64,000 nucleotides of DNA from Edwardsiella piscicida (GTDB lineage Bacteria > Pseudomonadota > Gammaproteobacteria > Enterobacterales > Enterobacteriaceae): the NCBI RefSeq assembly GCF_001896205.1, contig NZ_MPNU01000001.1, positions 173,044-237,043 of the forward strand. The letters are read 5' to 3'. The first letter of the stretch is position 1, and every line of letters starts with the position of its first letter. Below, one piece after another: positions 40,394-48,600 of this stretch. Under the pieces are notes generated by a model. It had not been told where the DNA came from. It saw only the letters and a list, made by a program, of their open reading frames with translations, and did no database searches. Both the position numbers and the translations under genes were made by a program.

Positions 40394-40422
40394 ATGTTAC
40401 TGGTAACTGTTATGGGTAACAT
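40394..40422. promoter_or_regulatory. Two overlapping GntR operators upstream of gntK
   Basis: ATGTTA-CTGG-TAACTG (40394-40409) and CTGTTA-TGGG-TAACAT (40407-40422) each match the GntR operator ATGTTA-N4-TAACAT with two mismatches in one half. They share three bases. Repression by GntR relieved by gluconate is expected from the E. coli system. Confidence 0.75.
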
Positions 40423-40572
40423 TCTCTGGTGCGCTGGAGAAATTAGCAACGAATGTTAAATGGTATGATTAATAACTGTGATGCTACTCGCAGTTGTTAG
40501 GGAGATGTAGGCAGGGCGCGCCGCGTAGCGGCAACCGCGATCGCGCCGGAGCGCAGCGGTGCGCGCGGGGGG

Positions 40573-41571
40573 TTAAATGCTGCCGCCGTGCAGCAGGGTA
40601 AAGCCGACATCGATGGCGGCGGCCTCGACGCTGCGCTCACCGCGCAGGCGCGCCAGCAGACGCTCGGCGGCCAGCTGGCCCATGCGCTGACGTGGGGTGA
40701 GCACGCTGGCGAGCTGCGGCTCCATCACTTGGCCAATATCGTGTCCATGGAAGCCGGCGATGGCCATATCCTGCGGGATGCGCAGTCCCAGGCGTTGGCA
40801 TTCAAAGGCCGCGCCAACGGCCAGGTCATCGTTGGTACAGAAGATGCTGTCCATATCGGGGTAGCGCTTCAGCGCTTCGCGCAGCAGCTCACCGCCGACG
40901 GAGTAGGAGGAGCTGCGCGGGATCATGACGCTGCGCGGCGTCAGATCGGCGGCGCGCATTGCTGCTTCATAGCCCCGCTGCTTCATCACCGTACGCTCAT
41001 CGAGCCGGGCGCCAAAGTAGACGGTGCGGCGGTGGCCGCGCGCGATGATGGCCTGGGTCATTGCTCGCGCGGCCTCCACGTTGTCGAAGCCCACGGCCAT
41101 ATCCAGGCAGGGGGAGACGCTGTCCATCAGCTCGACCACTGGGATGCCGGCGACCTCGATCATCTTCAGGGTGCGCGGGGTATGGTCGCGCTCGGCCAGG
41201 ATCAGCCCGTCGATGTTGTAGGAGAGCAGGGAGGTGAGACGCTCCTCCTCTTTTTCTTTGCGGTAGCCGTAGTGGGCCAGCATGGTCTGGTAGTGGTGCT
41301 GGTCGGTGACGCTTTCGATACCGCGTAAAACCTCAGCGAAAACCTGGTTGGTTAGCGAGGGCAGCAGCACGCCGATAGCGCGGCTGGTCGCGTTAGAGAG
41401 AATATCGGGCGCCCGGTTGGGTATATAGCCTAGCTCATCCAGCGCCGCGGCGATTTTGCCGCGCAGAGGCAGCGAAACCAGCTCGGGGTTGCGCAAGTAG
41501 CGGCTGACGGTCATTTTGGTGACGCCGACGCGATCGGCTATATCCTGCAGTACGGGGCGCTTTTTCTTCAT
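40573..41571 (-). CDS. gntR: Gluconate operon repressor GntR (LacI family)
   Basis: Represses gluconate uptake and kinase genes in the absence of gluconate. The 332-residue protein has a LacI-type helix-turn-helix (VLQDIADRVGVTKMTVSRYL), hinge region, and a periplasmic-binding-protein-like effector domain (SRAIGVLLPSLTNQVFAEVL, CTNDDLAVGAAFECQRLGL, IAGFHGHDIGQVMEP). The ATG at 41571 matches E. coli MKKKRPVLQD; an upstream TTG at 41577 is less likely. Order gntR-gntK-gntU on one strand is as in E. coli. Confidence 0.96.
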   Translation of the reverse strand: MKKKRPVLQDIADRVGVTKMTVSRYLRNPELVSLPLRGKIAAALDELGYIPNRAPDILSNATSRAIGVLLPSLTNQVFAEVLRGIESVTDQHHYQTMLAHYGYRKEKEEERLTSLLSYNIDGLILAERDHTPRTLKMIEVAGIPVVELMDSVSPCLDMAVGFDNVEAARAMTQAIIARGHRRTVYFGARLDERTVMKQRGYEAAMRAADLTPRSVMIPRSSSYSVGGELLREALKRYPDMDSIFCTNDDLAVGAAFECQRLGLRIPQDMAIAGFHGHDIGQVMEPQLASVLTPRQRMGQLAAERLLARLRGERSVEAAAIDVGFTLLHGGSI

Positions 41572-41720
41572 TTTCAATGAAATATATACTCTTTATCGGA
41601 GGGCATCAGTGTAGCAAAAAATCAGTCGCCGGGCATGGGTCGCGCATGGTTTTCTACCCGAGGTTCCTGGACGCGCGACGGCGTAGGTGCGAGTAAAAAG
41701 GAATGGATCTCATTTGTGGC

Positions 41721-41752
41721 TTGACTCTGGAGTCGACTCCAACGTGTAAAGT
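41721..41752 (+). promoter_or_regulatory. ZntR-type promoter of zntA
   Basis: TTGACT (41721-41726) and TAAAGT (41747-41752) are separated by 20 bp, the over-long spacer typical of MerR-family activation. The spacer holds the palindrome GGAGTCGACTCC within ACTCTGGAGTCGACTCCA, nearly identical to the E. coli ZntR site. zntR itself is not in the window. Confidence 0.88.
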
Positions 41753-41794
41753 CGTCAGTAATAGCAAGATGAGTAATGATGCGAGGAGGAACCG

Positions 41795-44101
41795 ATGACC
41801 CATAAACATATTCACTCCGGCGGGCCCGATGCCGCCTGTGGCTGCGGCCATCAGCATGCGGCGATGCAGCATGGCTGTAGCCGTCCGGCGCACGGTGCGC
41901 TGAAGATCAGTATGGCGTCGCCGTTGACGCCGGCCGCCGACGGTGCCTGCTGTATGGCGATCCACGATCATGATGGCGTCGAGGAGGACGCCGATCCCCA
42001 CCCCTTACCTCCCCTGGCGTCTGGGCGCCAGCGCTTCAGCTGGCGGGTGGAGGGGATGGATTGTCCCAGCTGCGCCCGCAAGATAGAAACGGCGGTCGCC
42101 CAGATTAGCGGCGTGGAGCGCGCTGCGGTCCTGTTTGCGACCCAAAAGCTGGTGGTGGATGCTCAGCAGGATCTCTCCCCGACAATTGAGCGGGCGGTAC
42201 GCCAGGCGGGCTTTAGCCTGCAGGCCGTGGGCGCCAAGCGTGCGGAGAGCGCCGCGCTGCGTTGGCATGAGGTGATGCCGCCGATCGCGCTGGCGCTGCT
42301 GATGCTACTGAGCTATGGGCTGACGTTGATGGACCCGTCGCTGGGCCGAGTGGCCTTTATCGCCACAACGCTGGTCGGGCTGGCGCCGATCATGCTAAAA
42401 GCCATGCGCCTGATGCGCAGCGGCAGCTATTTCGCTATTGAAACCCTGATGAGCATTGCCGCGTTGGGGGCGCTGTTTATCGGGGCGACGCAGGAAGCGG
42501 CGATGGTCTTGCTGCTGTTTATGCTGGGCGAGCGCCTGGAATCCTATGCGGCTAACCGGGCTCGCAAAGGGGTCAGCGCCCTGATGGCGCTGGTGCCCGA
42601 TGACGCGGTGGTGATTGAGCAGGAGCGGCGGCGCACCCTGGCCGTCTCTGCGCTGCGCCCCGGTATGGAGATCGAGGTCGCGCCGGGCGGTCGTTTGCCC
42701 GCCGATGCCGAGCTGCTGCAGGAGAGCGTGAGCTTTGACGAGAGTGCGTTGACCGGCGAATCGCTGCCGGTCGATCGTCAGCCGGGGGCGCGGGTTCCGG
42801 CCGGCGCGCTGGTCGTCGATCGGGTGTGCCGACTGCGGGTGATCTCACAGCCCGGACAAAATGCCATCGATCGCATTCTGCAGCTGATCGAAGAGGCCGA
42901 GGAGCGTCGGGCGCCGATCGAGCGGTTCCTGGATCGCTTTAGCCGTTACTATACGCCGGCGATCATGGCGCTGGCGCTGCTGGTGATCCTGATCCCGCCG
43001 CTAGCCTTTGCCCAGCCCTGGGACACGTGGATTTACCGGGGACTCACGCTGCTGTTGATCGGCTGTCCCTGTGCGCTGGTGATTTCAACGCCGGCGGCGA
43101 TCACCTCCGGTCTGGCGGCGGCGTCACGTCACGGTGCGCTGATTAAGGGCGGGGCGGCGCTGGAGCAACTGGGGCGCGTGCGCACCATCGCGTTCGATAA
43201 AACCGGGACCCTGACGCAGGGGACGCCGCAGGTGAGCGGCGTATTCGGCGTGGAGGGCGTGTCGGCTGAGCGACTGCTGACGCTGGCGGCGGCGGTGGAG
43301 GTGGGCTCTCACCACCCCTTGGCCAAGGCGGTGATCCTTGCCTGTGAGCAGCGCGGCCTGCCGGTGGTGCAGGCTCAGGCCCGTCAGGCACAGGCCGGCA
43401 TTGGCGTCGCGGGAGAGGTCGATGGCGTGGCGGTACAGGTCGCGGCGCCGAGTCGCCTGGCGCCAGAGACGCTGTCTGAGGCCCTGCTGACGCAGATCGC
43501 GTCGTGGGAGGCGCTGGGGCAGACGGTCGTGGCGGTCTTGTTGGATGGCGTAGCCATCGGGGCGATCGCCATGAGCGATACGCTGCGCCCGGACGCCGCG
43601 GAGGCGCTGGATGCGCTGCGGGCGCTGGGCATTGAGGCCGTGATGTTAACGGGGGACAACCCGCGCGCGGCGGCGGCCATTGCCGGCTCGCTGGGGATCG
43701 ATTTTCGGGCCGGGCTGCTGCCGCAGGATAAGGTGCATCAGGTGGAGGCACTCAGCCGCCGGGCGGATACCGCGATGGTCGGTGACGGGATCAATGACGC
43801 GCCGGCGATGAAGGCGGCCAGTATCGGTATCGCCATGGGCGGGGGGACGGACGTCGCGCTGGAGACGGCGGATGCGGCGCTGACCCATAATCGACTGATC
43901 GGACTCGCGCAGATGATCGCCTTATCTCGGGCGACCCACGCCAATATTCGCCAGAATATTACGCTGGCGCTGGGGCTAAAAGGGGTCTTCCTGATCACCA
44001 GCCTGCTGGGGATAACCGGGCTGTGGCTGGCGGTGTTGGCTGACTCTGGCGCCACGGCGCTGGTGACGGCGAATGCGCTGCGCCTGTTGCGCCGCCGTTA
44101 A
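41795..44101 (+). CDS. zntA: Zn(II)/Cd(II)/Pb(II)-translocating P-type ATPase
   Basis: P1B-type ATPase exporting Zn2+, Cd2+ and Pb2+ from the cytoplasm. The 768-residue protein has a His/Cys-rich N-terminal tail of about 75 residues (ACGCGHQHAAMQHGC, then CCMAIHDHD) and one heavy-metal-associated domain with GMDCPSCARK. It has eight membrane helices with the transport motif IGCPCALVIST, the phosphorylation site DKTGTLT, HP locus SHHPLA and hinge GDGINDAPAMKAA. The tail is longer than in E. coli ZntA (about 35 residues more overall). ATG at 41795 follows GAGGAGG. Transcription is from the ZntR-type promoter. Confidence 0.97.
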   Translation: MTHKHIHSGGPDAACGCGHQHAAMQHGCSRPAHGALKISMASPLTPAADGACCMAIHDHDGVEEDADPHPLPPLASGRQRFSWRVEGMDCPSCARKIETAVAQISGVERAAVLFATQKLVVDAQQDLSPTIERAVRQAGFSLQAVGAKRAESAALRWHEVMPPIALALLMLLSYGLTLMDPSLGRVAFIATTLVGLAPIMLKAMRLMRSGSYFAIETLMSIAALGALFIGATQEAAMVLLLFMLGERLESYAANRARKGVSALMALVPDDAVVIEQERRRTLAVSALRPGMEIEVAPGGRLPADAELLQESVSFDESALTGESLPVDRQPGARVPAGALVVDRVCRLRVISQPGQNAIDRILQLIEEAEERRAPIERFLDRFSRYYTPAIMALALLVILIPPLAFAQPWDTWIYRGLTLLLIGCPCALVISTPAAITSGLAAASRHGALIKGGAALEQLGRVRTIAFDKTGTLTQGTPQVSGVFGVEGVSAERLLTLAAAVEVGSHHPLAKAVILACEQRGLPVVQAQARQAQAGIGVAGEVDGVAVQVAAPSRLAPETLSEALLTQIASWEALGQTVVAVLLDGVAIGAIAMSDTLRPDAAEALDALRALGIEAVMLTGDNPRAAAAIAGSLGIDFRAGLLPQDKVHQVEALSRRADTAMVGDGINDAPAMKAASIGIAMGGGTDVALETADAALTHNRLIGLAQMIALSRATHANIRQNITLALGLKGVFLITSLLGITGLWLAVLADSGATALVTANALRLLRRR

Positions 44102-44120
44102 GGCTGCCTGAGCAATAATT

Positions 44121-44157
44121 AACGTGCGTATCGTTACCGGAGAATGATACGCACGTT
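44121..44157 (+). repeat. Large inverted repeat after zntA
   Basis: AACGTGCGTATCGTT (44121-44135) pairs with AATGATACGCACGTT (44143-44157) over 15 bp with one G-T wobble and a 7-nt loop. No T run follows on the plus strand, so it may be a weak terminator, an mRNA-stabilising hairpin or an operator for the next operon. Confidence 0.7.
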
Positions 44158-44184
44158 ATGTTGCACGAAGTTACACTCATTTAC

Positions 44185-44193
44185 TGCTATACT
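44185..44193 (+). promoter_or_regulatory. Extended -10 upstream of the envelope operon
   Basis: TG-C-TATACT, an extended -10 element 46 bp before the ATG at 44239. No good -35 at normal spacing was found. Confidence 0.45.
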
Positions 44194-44238
44194 CCGCACC
44201 CTGCTTTTATTTCCACTCACTTTATAACACTTAACAAT

Positions 44239-45315
44239 ATGAATAATCGTGCATTGCTGTCCTGTCTGTCCGGCGTGCTGATGAGCGGTGTTGCCCATGC
44301 GGCCACTCAGGATAATACCACCGAGCTCAGCAGCACCCTTCCCACCTACTATGGCTTGCCCCAGTCGCAGGCCCATGCGGCGGACAGCGTGCCAACGGCC
44401 CAGACGTCGGCGCCAGAGGCGCAAAAGGGCTCGATTCTGCCGATTTGGGGCGACGAGGCGCGCGCGCGCGGCTACGATCTGCCAGAGCCCTTCGGTATTA
44501 ATGTTAACTATATGAATATGCGCCAAAATATTGTGGTGGATAGCATTAGTTTTAGCGGGTTGGGCTGGGACAGCTATTCGCTGCCTACGGATCTGTTCAA
44601 CATTAAGGTGGGGAGTACCCGTCAGCGTAGCGTGACTCAAACGATTAAGCTGGATGCGTGGGTACTGCCTTTCATGAACGTCTACGGCATCGTAGGCAAG
44701 ACGCGCGGCAGCTCGTTGTCCAAGGTCTCTGTCGATGCCGATCCCAGCCAATATCCGCTGGGCAGCATGGATTGGATCATCGCCACTGTCGTTAAGGGAA
44801 TGAATAAGAGCGGACAGCTGCGCGATCTGGATTTCCAGCTGAACTTTAAGGGTACCACCTACGGCGCCGGTACGGTGCTGGCCGGCGGCTATGGCAACTG
44901 GTTCGGCCTGGTGGATATGAACTATACCCAGACCCGTTTCGATATTCTCGACGGTAGCATCGACGCCTTTACCCTGTCGCCGCGCGTCGGCTACCGTTTC
45001 ACCACCCCCGGCATCGACGCCGTCGGCCTGCCGGACGGCAAGCTCAGCCTGTGGGTCGGCTCGATGTATCAGGATGTGCAGCAGGAGTTTAAGGGCAGCC
45101 TCAGCGATCTGTCGATGCCGGGCGGATTATCTGCGCTGATGGAGATTGCCAACAAGCAAGGTCAGGGCCGTTTCGATGTGCGCCAGCATCTGTCGTCGCC
45201 GTGGAACGTGCTGATCGGCGCACAGTATGAGATCACCCGTAACTTTAACCTGACCACAGAAGTGGGCTTTGCCGAGCGCAATAGTTTCTTTATCGCCGGG
45301 GAGTACCGCTTCTGA
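44239..45315 (+). CDS. Predicted outer-membrane beta-barrel protein, family not recognised
   Basis: I do not recognise the family. The 358-residue product has a signal peptide cleaved near AHA-A (residue 21), and a low-complexity region to about 60. After that comes an alternating, aromatic-rich beta pattern (VSVDADPSQYP, GAGTVLAGGYGNWFGLVDMNY, SPRVGYRFTTP, LWVGSMYQDVQQEF, NLTTEVGFAERNSFF). It ends in GEYRF, a C-terminal phenylalanine that is the BAM recognition signature of outer-membrane barrels. The ATG at 44239 gives the signal peptide but has a weak ribosome site. It is first gene of a three-gene operon; its stop overlaps the next ATG (TGATG). Confidence 0.75.
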   Translation: MNNRALLSCLSGVLMSGVAHAATQDNTTELSSTLPTYYGLPQSQAHAADSVPTAQTSAPEAQKGSILPIWGDEARARGYDLPEPFGINVNYMNMRQNIVVDSISFSGLGWDSYSLPTDLFNIKVGSTRQRSVTQTIKLDAWVLPFMNVYGIVGKTRGSSLSKVSVDADPSQYPLGSMDWIIATVVKGMNKSGQLRDLDFQLNFKGTTYGAGTVLAGGYGNWFGLVDMNYTQTRFDILDGSIDAFTLSPRVGYRFTTPGIDAVGLPDGKLSLWVGSMYQDVQQEFKGSLSDLSMPGGLSALMEIANKQGQGRFDVRQHLSSPWNVLIGAQYEITRNFNLTTEVGFAERNSFFIAGEYRF

Positions 45316-46448
45316 TGCGCCGCCCCCTGATGACGCTGGCGCTGGTCTGCGCGCTCTCGCCGCTGGCGGGACAGGCGGCGCTGTTGCCGACGCGCGCGCA
45401 GATCGATGAGTGGCTGGGGCATCTGGGTGGCGACGATCGCTTCGATCCGGACAAGGGGATCGACTGGGGGGTACTGCCGGGGCCGTTTTTCAATCCTGAG
45501 CTGGGGCTGGGGATCGGCGCCGCGGTGGCCGGGCTGTATCGCCCGGATCCCTCGGATACCACCAGTCAGAACTCCAGTATCACGCTGAGCGGCTACCTTA
45601 GCTCTACCGGCGCCTTTGGGCTGGGAGTCCGCAGCTACAGCTTTTTTGACAACGATCGCTGGCGTATCTTTGTCACCGGAGGGATCAGCGATACGCCGAC
45701 CTACTACTGGGGACAGGGCTTCCGCGCCGGGGCCGACGACGACGGTCGGCAGAAATACACGGCGCAGTCGCTGCGGCTACAGCCAGAGGTGCTGTACCGG
45801 GTAGCATCTCAGACATACCTTGGCGTCGGCTGGTCGCTGTCGGCGATGCATGCCGCCGATGTGAAGCAAACGGATCGCTTGGCGCAGATTCACTATGGGC
45901 GTTCGGTATTCAGCTCCGGCCCCAGCCTATCGCTGCAGTATGACAGCCGGGACTTTGTACCCAATCCGCGCCGGGGGATGCTGGCGAGCCTACGCTACAC
46001 CCACTATACGCCGGAAACGGGCAGCGATACCCGCTTTGATAACCTGACGACCCGCTTCAGTACCTACCACGCGCTGGATGAGACCCGCGTGCTGGCGTGG
46101 GAGATCGACGGTGAGTTCACCCAGGGGGCGGTGCCGTGGAATATGCTGCCGTCGCTCGGCGGCGATCAGCGGATGCGGGGTTACTACCAGGGGCGCTACC
46201 GCGATCGTAATCTGATTAGCTCACAGCTGGAGTACCGGCAGAAGCTGAGCTGGCGCCACGGCGTGGTGGCCTGGGCCGGCGCCGGCACGATGGGGCCAAA
46301 CGTCAGGGAACTGGGCAGCAGTCGCTGGCTGCCCACCGTGGGGGTCGGCTACCGCTTCGCATTTAAGCCCGGAATTAATATTCGTTTGGACTATGGCATT
46401 GGTCGCGGCAGCAGCGGTTTCTATTTTCAGGTAGGAGAGGCATTTTGA
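45315..46448 (+). CDS. BamA/TamA-like (Omp85-type) outer-membrane barrel without POTRA
   Basis: 377-residue precursor with signal peptide (cleavage near GQA-A, residue 21). It looks like the C-terminal barrel of the surface-antigen D15/Omp85 superfamily: GPFFNPELGLGIGAAVAGLY, SLSLQYDSRDFVPNPRRGML, LPSLGGDQRMRGYYQGRYRD (the RGY/RGF-type lid-loop signature of Omp85 proteins), RQKLSWRHGVVAW and the final strand FYFQVGEAF with terminal Phe. Only about 60 residues precede the barrel, too few for a POTRA domain. Such POTRA-less barrels are of unknown function. It is overlapped at both ends by its neighbours. Confidence 0.8.
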   Translation: MRRPLMTLALVCALSPLAGQAALLPTRAQIDEWLGHLGGDDRFDPDKGIDWGVLPGPFFNPELGLGIGAAVAGLYRPDPSDTTSQNSSITLSGYLSSTGAFGLGVRSYSFFDNDRWRIFVTGGISDTPTYYWGQGFRAGADDDGRQKYTAQSLRLQPEVLYRVASQTYLGVGWSLSAMHAADVKQTDRLAQIHYGRSVFSSGPSLSLQYDSRDFVPNPRRGMLASLRYTHYTPETGSDTRFDNLTTRFSTYHALDETRVLAWEIDGEFTQGAVPWNMLPSLGGDQRMRGYYQGRYRDRNLISSQLEYRQKLSWRHGVVAWAGAGTMGPNVRELGSSRWLPTVGVGYRFAFKPGINIRLDYGIGRGSSGFYFQVGEAF

Positions 46449-47581
46449 TGGCGGTGGTTCGGGGATGCTGTGCAGCGCTGCTGGCCTGGTGCGGTGTGGC
46501 CGGGGCGTTTGGCCTGCCGATGAGCCTTGATCTGGCGCAGCTGCAGCCCCTGCAGGCGGCTCATGCCTGGCCGGTGAGCGCGCCTTTGCCGCCGCCGGAT
46601 GGGCTGCGTCCCTGCTGCGCCTTCGGTTATGACCTGAACGCTGAGGCGCTGGGCGTCCCCATTCCCTTTTACCGTTTGAACAATGTGGTTGAGGCGGATG
46701 CGCTGGGTGGCCATCGCTACAACGATAGCCTGTTTGGCGCACTGGCCAGCCTGGCCGGCCTGGGCAGCGAGCGCAATGGCCTGGTATATACGCGTCGCGG
46801 GGGATTCCTGGATCTGGCGCACGTGCGCGATAGCGCGGATATGACGGTATACATCTTCAGCCATCTGTATCCGCGGCTGGGGCAGCCTTTTCGCCTCGTG
46901 CTGGGCGATGAGCTCGCGCAGCGTCAGCTGGTGTTCTCTGCTTTTACGCCTCCGCCTGCGGCGCGGGAGCGCTATACCCTCGCGGCCTATTTAGCCGCCC
47001 GCCTGGCGTTTGAGGTAGCGGCCTGGCATGAGATTGCTCAGTGGTATGGCTATGAGTCTATCCCCGGCTTTTCGGAAGGGGTCTCGGCGTTTTCTCCGGA
47101 GGATCTCTATTCTAATCTGCTGGGAACGCGACTGGCCCTGACGCTGATCTTGAATGGGCATGCGGCCTCGCTGGGGCAGTACAGCGCGGCGCTGACGACG
47201 CTGCTGCCGCAGGCGCTGTGCCAGCTGCAGGCGCAGCCCGCCGTATTGACGCGTTTTCAGTTTGATATGCTGGACGGTAAATGGTGGGACAGTCGTCAGG
47301 CCGTACCGCAGAAGTTTCTGGTGCTTAAGCGCAACTATGATACCCGCGACGATCGCCTGCCCACCCCGGTTTCCGGGGAGCTGACGCCGCCGCTGCGCCT
47401 GATGCTGCCGGGGCAGGTGTACCGTTACGATCTGGCCACGCTGGCGGAGCTGCGCCTGCTGCCGGGCACGTCAATGAAGCGTCTACCCGCCCCGCCGCAC
47501 TATTACACCTGGCGTGACTTCGCGCATTTAGCGGCATTCGCCGGTACACAGGATGCGCTGCAGCTTTCGCGTAAGCGTTAG
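46448..47581 (+). CDS. Exported DUF4056-like protein
   Basis: 377-residue protein with an N-terminal signal sequence (cleavage probably near AGA-F, residue 20; the LAWC cysteine does not fit a lipobox). The body resembles the uncharacterised DUF4056 family: LRPCCAFGYDL, NGLVYTRRGGFLDLAHVRDSADM (residues 110-132), AAWHEIAQWYGYES (His194-Glu195) and GFSEGVSAFSPEDLYSNLLG. The invariant-looking His, His-Glu and acidic residues suggest a metal site or hydrolase, an inference only. The ATG at 46448 overlaps the previous stop (TGATG) and follows AGGAGAGG. It is last gene of the envelope operon. Confidence 0.75.
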   Translation: MAVVRGCCAALLAWCGVAGAFGLPMSLDLAQLQPLQAAHAWPVSAPLPPPDGLRPCCAFGYDLNAEALGVPIPFYRLNNVVEADALGGHRYNDSLFGALASLAGLGSERNGLVYTRRGGFLDLAHVRDSADMTVYIFSHLYPRLGQPFRLVLGDELAQRQLVFSAFTPPPAARERYTLAAYLAARLAFEVAAWHEIAQWYGYESIPGFSEGVSAFSPEDLYSNLLGTRLALTLILNGHAASLGQYSAALTTLLPQALCQLQAQPAVLTRFQFDMLDGKWWDSRQAVPQKFLVLKRNYDTRDDRLPTPVSGELTPPLRLMLPGQVYRYDLATLAELRLLPGTSMKRLPAPPHYYTWRDFAHLAAFAGTQDALQLSRKR

Positions 47582-47700
47582 AGGCGATGTCGATGTCTGT
47601 TTGTGCTTTGTTTGACCAGATGTAAACTCACTCCGGGCGGCGGTCGGCGTCGCCCTTGGGTAGAATAGCGCCCATCAACTGTATCGAATGGATATCTGCC

Positions 47701-48600
47701 GTGTTTCTACTGCTGGCGACCACGCTGCTGTGGGCCTTTTCGTTTAGTCTGATCGGCGTGTACTTGGCCGGTCAGGTCGATAGCTGGTTTGCCGTACTGG
47801 TGCGGGTTGCGCTGGCGACGCTGGTCTTTCTCCCGTTTCTGCGCTGGCGCGGGGTGCGTCCGCGTCAGGCGCTGGCTTACATGCTGGTGGGCGCTTTTCA
47901 GCTGGGGCTGATGTACCTGTTCTACTATCCTGCGTTTCTGTATCTGACGGTGCCCGAGGTGCTGCTGTTTACCATTTTGACGCCGCTGTATGTCACGCTG
48001 ATTTACGATCTGCTACAGGGGCGACGCCTGCGCCCAGGCTATTTGGGCAGCGCGCTGTTGGCGGTGCTGGGGGCGCTGATCATCCGCTATAACCCACTCA
48101 GCTCTCAGTTTTTACTGGGCTTTGCCCTGATCCAGGGGGCCAATCTCTGCTTTGCGCTGGGGCAGGTGGGATACAAGCGCCTGATGGAGGTGATGCCGCT
48201 GCCGCAGTATCGCGCCTTCTCCTGGTTTTATCTGGGAGCGCTGACGGTTGCACTTCCGGCCTGGTGGCTGTATGGCAATCCGCAGATGCTGCCGACCACC
48301 TCGCTACAGTGGGGCATTTTGCTGTGGCTGGGCGTCGGTGCTTCGGGGCTGGGGTATTTCATGTGGAACTATGGCGCGACGCAGGTGGATGCCGGTACGC
48401 TGGCCATCATGAACAATGCGCTGATCCCGGCGGGGCTGCTGGTGAATCTGGCCATCTGGCAGCAGCATCCTGACTGGTTCAGGCTGACGCTGGGTGGGAC
48501 AGTGATCGCCCTGTCGCTTTGGGTGCACCGGCGTTGGATCGTACCACATCACGGACAAACGGCAGGGCGTCGCAGGCGTGGCGGCGCGCCAGCTGAATAA
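47701..48600 (+). CDS. bioP: Biotin transporter BioP (YigM)
   Basis: EamA/DMT-family inner-membrane transporter; the E. coli homologue YigM imports biotin. The 299-residue protein has ten membrane helices and conserved [54 protein letters not shown] and [21 protein letters not shown]. The GTG at 47701 ([13 protein letters not shown]) aligns with the E. coli start and gives the same length. The last 122 bp are antisense to the 3' end of metR. No BirA operator could be shown. Confidence 0.9.
   Translation: MFLLLATTLLWAFSFSLIGVYLAGQVDSWFAVLVRVALATLVFLPFLRWRGVRPRQALAYMLVGAFQLGLMYLFYYPAFLYLTVPEVLLFTILTPLYVTLIYDLLQGRRLRPGYLGSALLAVLGALIIRYNPLSSQFLLGFALIQGANLCFALGQVGYKRLMEVMPLPQYRAFSWFYLGALTVALPAWWLYGNPQMLPTTSLQWGILLWLGVGASGLGYFMWNYGATQVDAGTLAIMNNALIPAGLLVNLAIWQQHPDWFRLTLGGTVIALSLWVHRRWIVPHHGQTAGRRRRGGAPAE

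Noticed and set aside
40354-40449. Longer GntK with 32 extra residues
   Set aside because: The extension would be translated through the two GntR operators and has no homology.
44158-44238. Upstream ATG for the first envelope gene
   Set aside because: It would bury the signal peptide behind 27 residues and starts at or before the predicted transcription start.
47582-47700. BirA operator before bioP
   Set aside because: One possible half-site (ATGTAAACT) but no matching inverted half at the required spacing.
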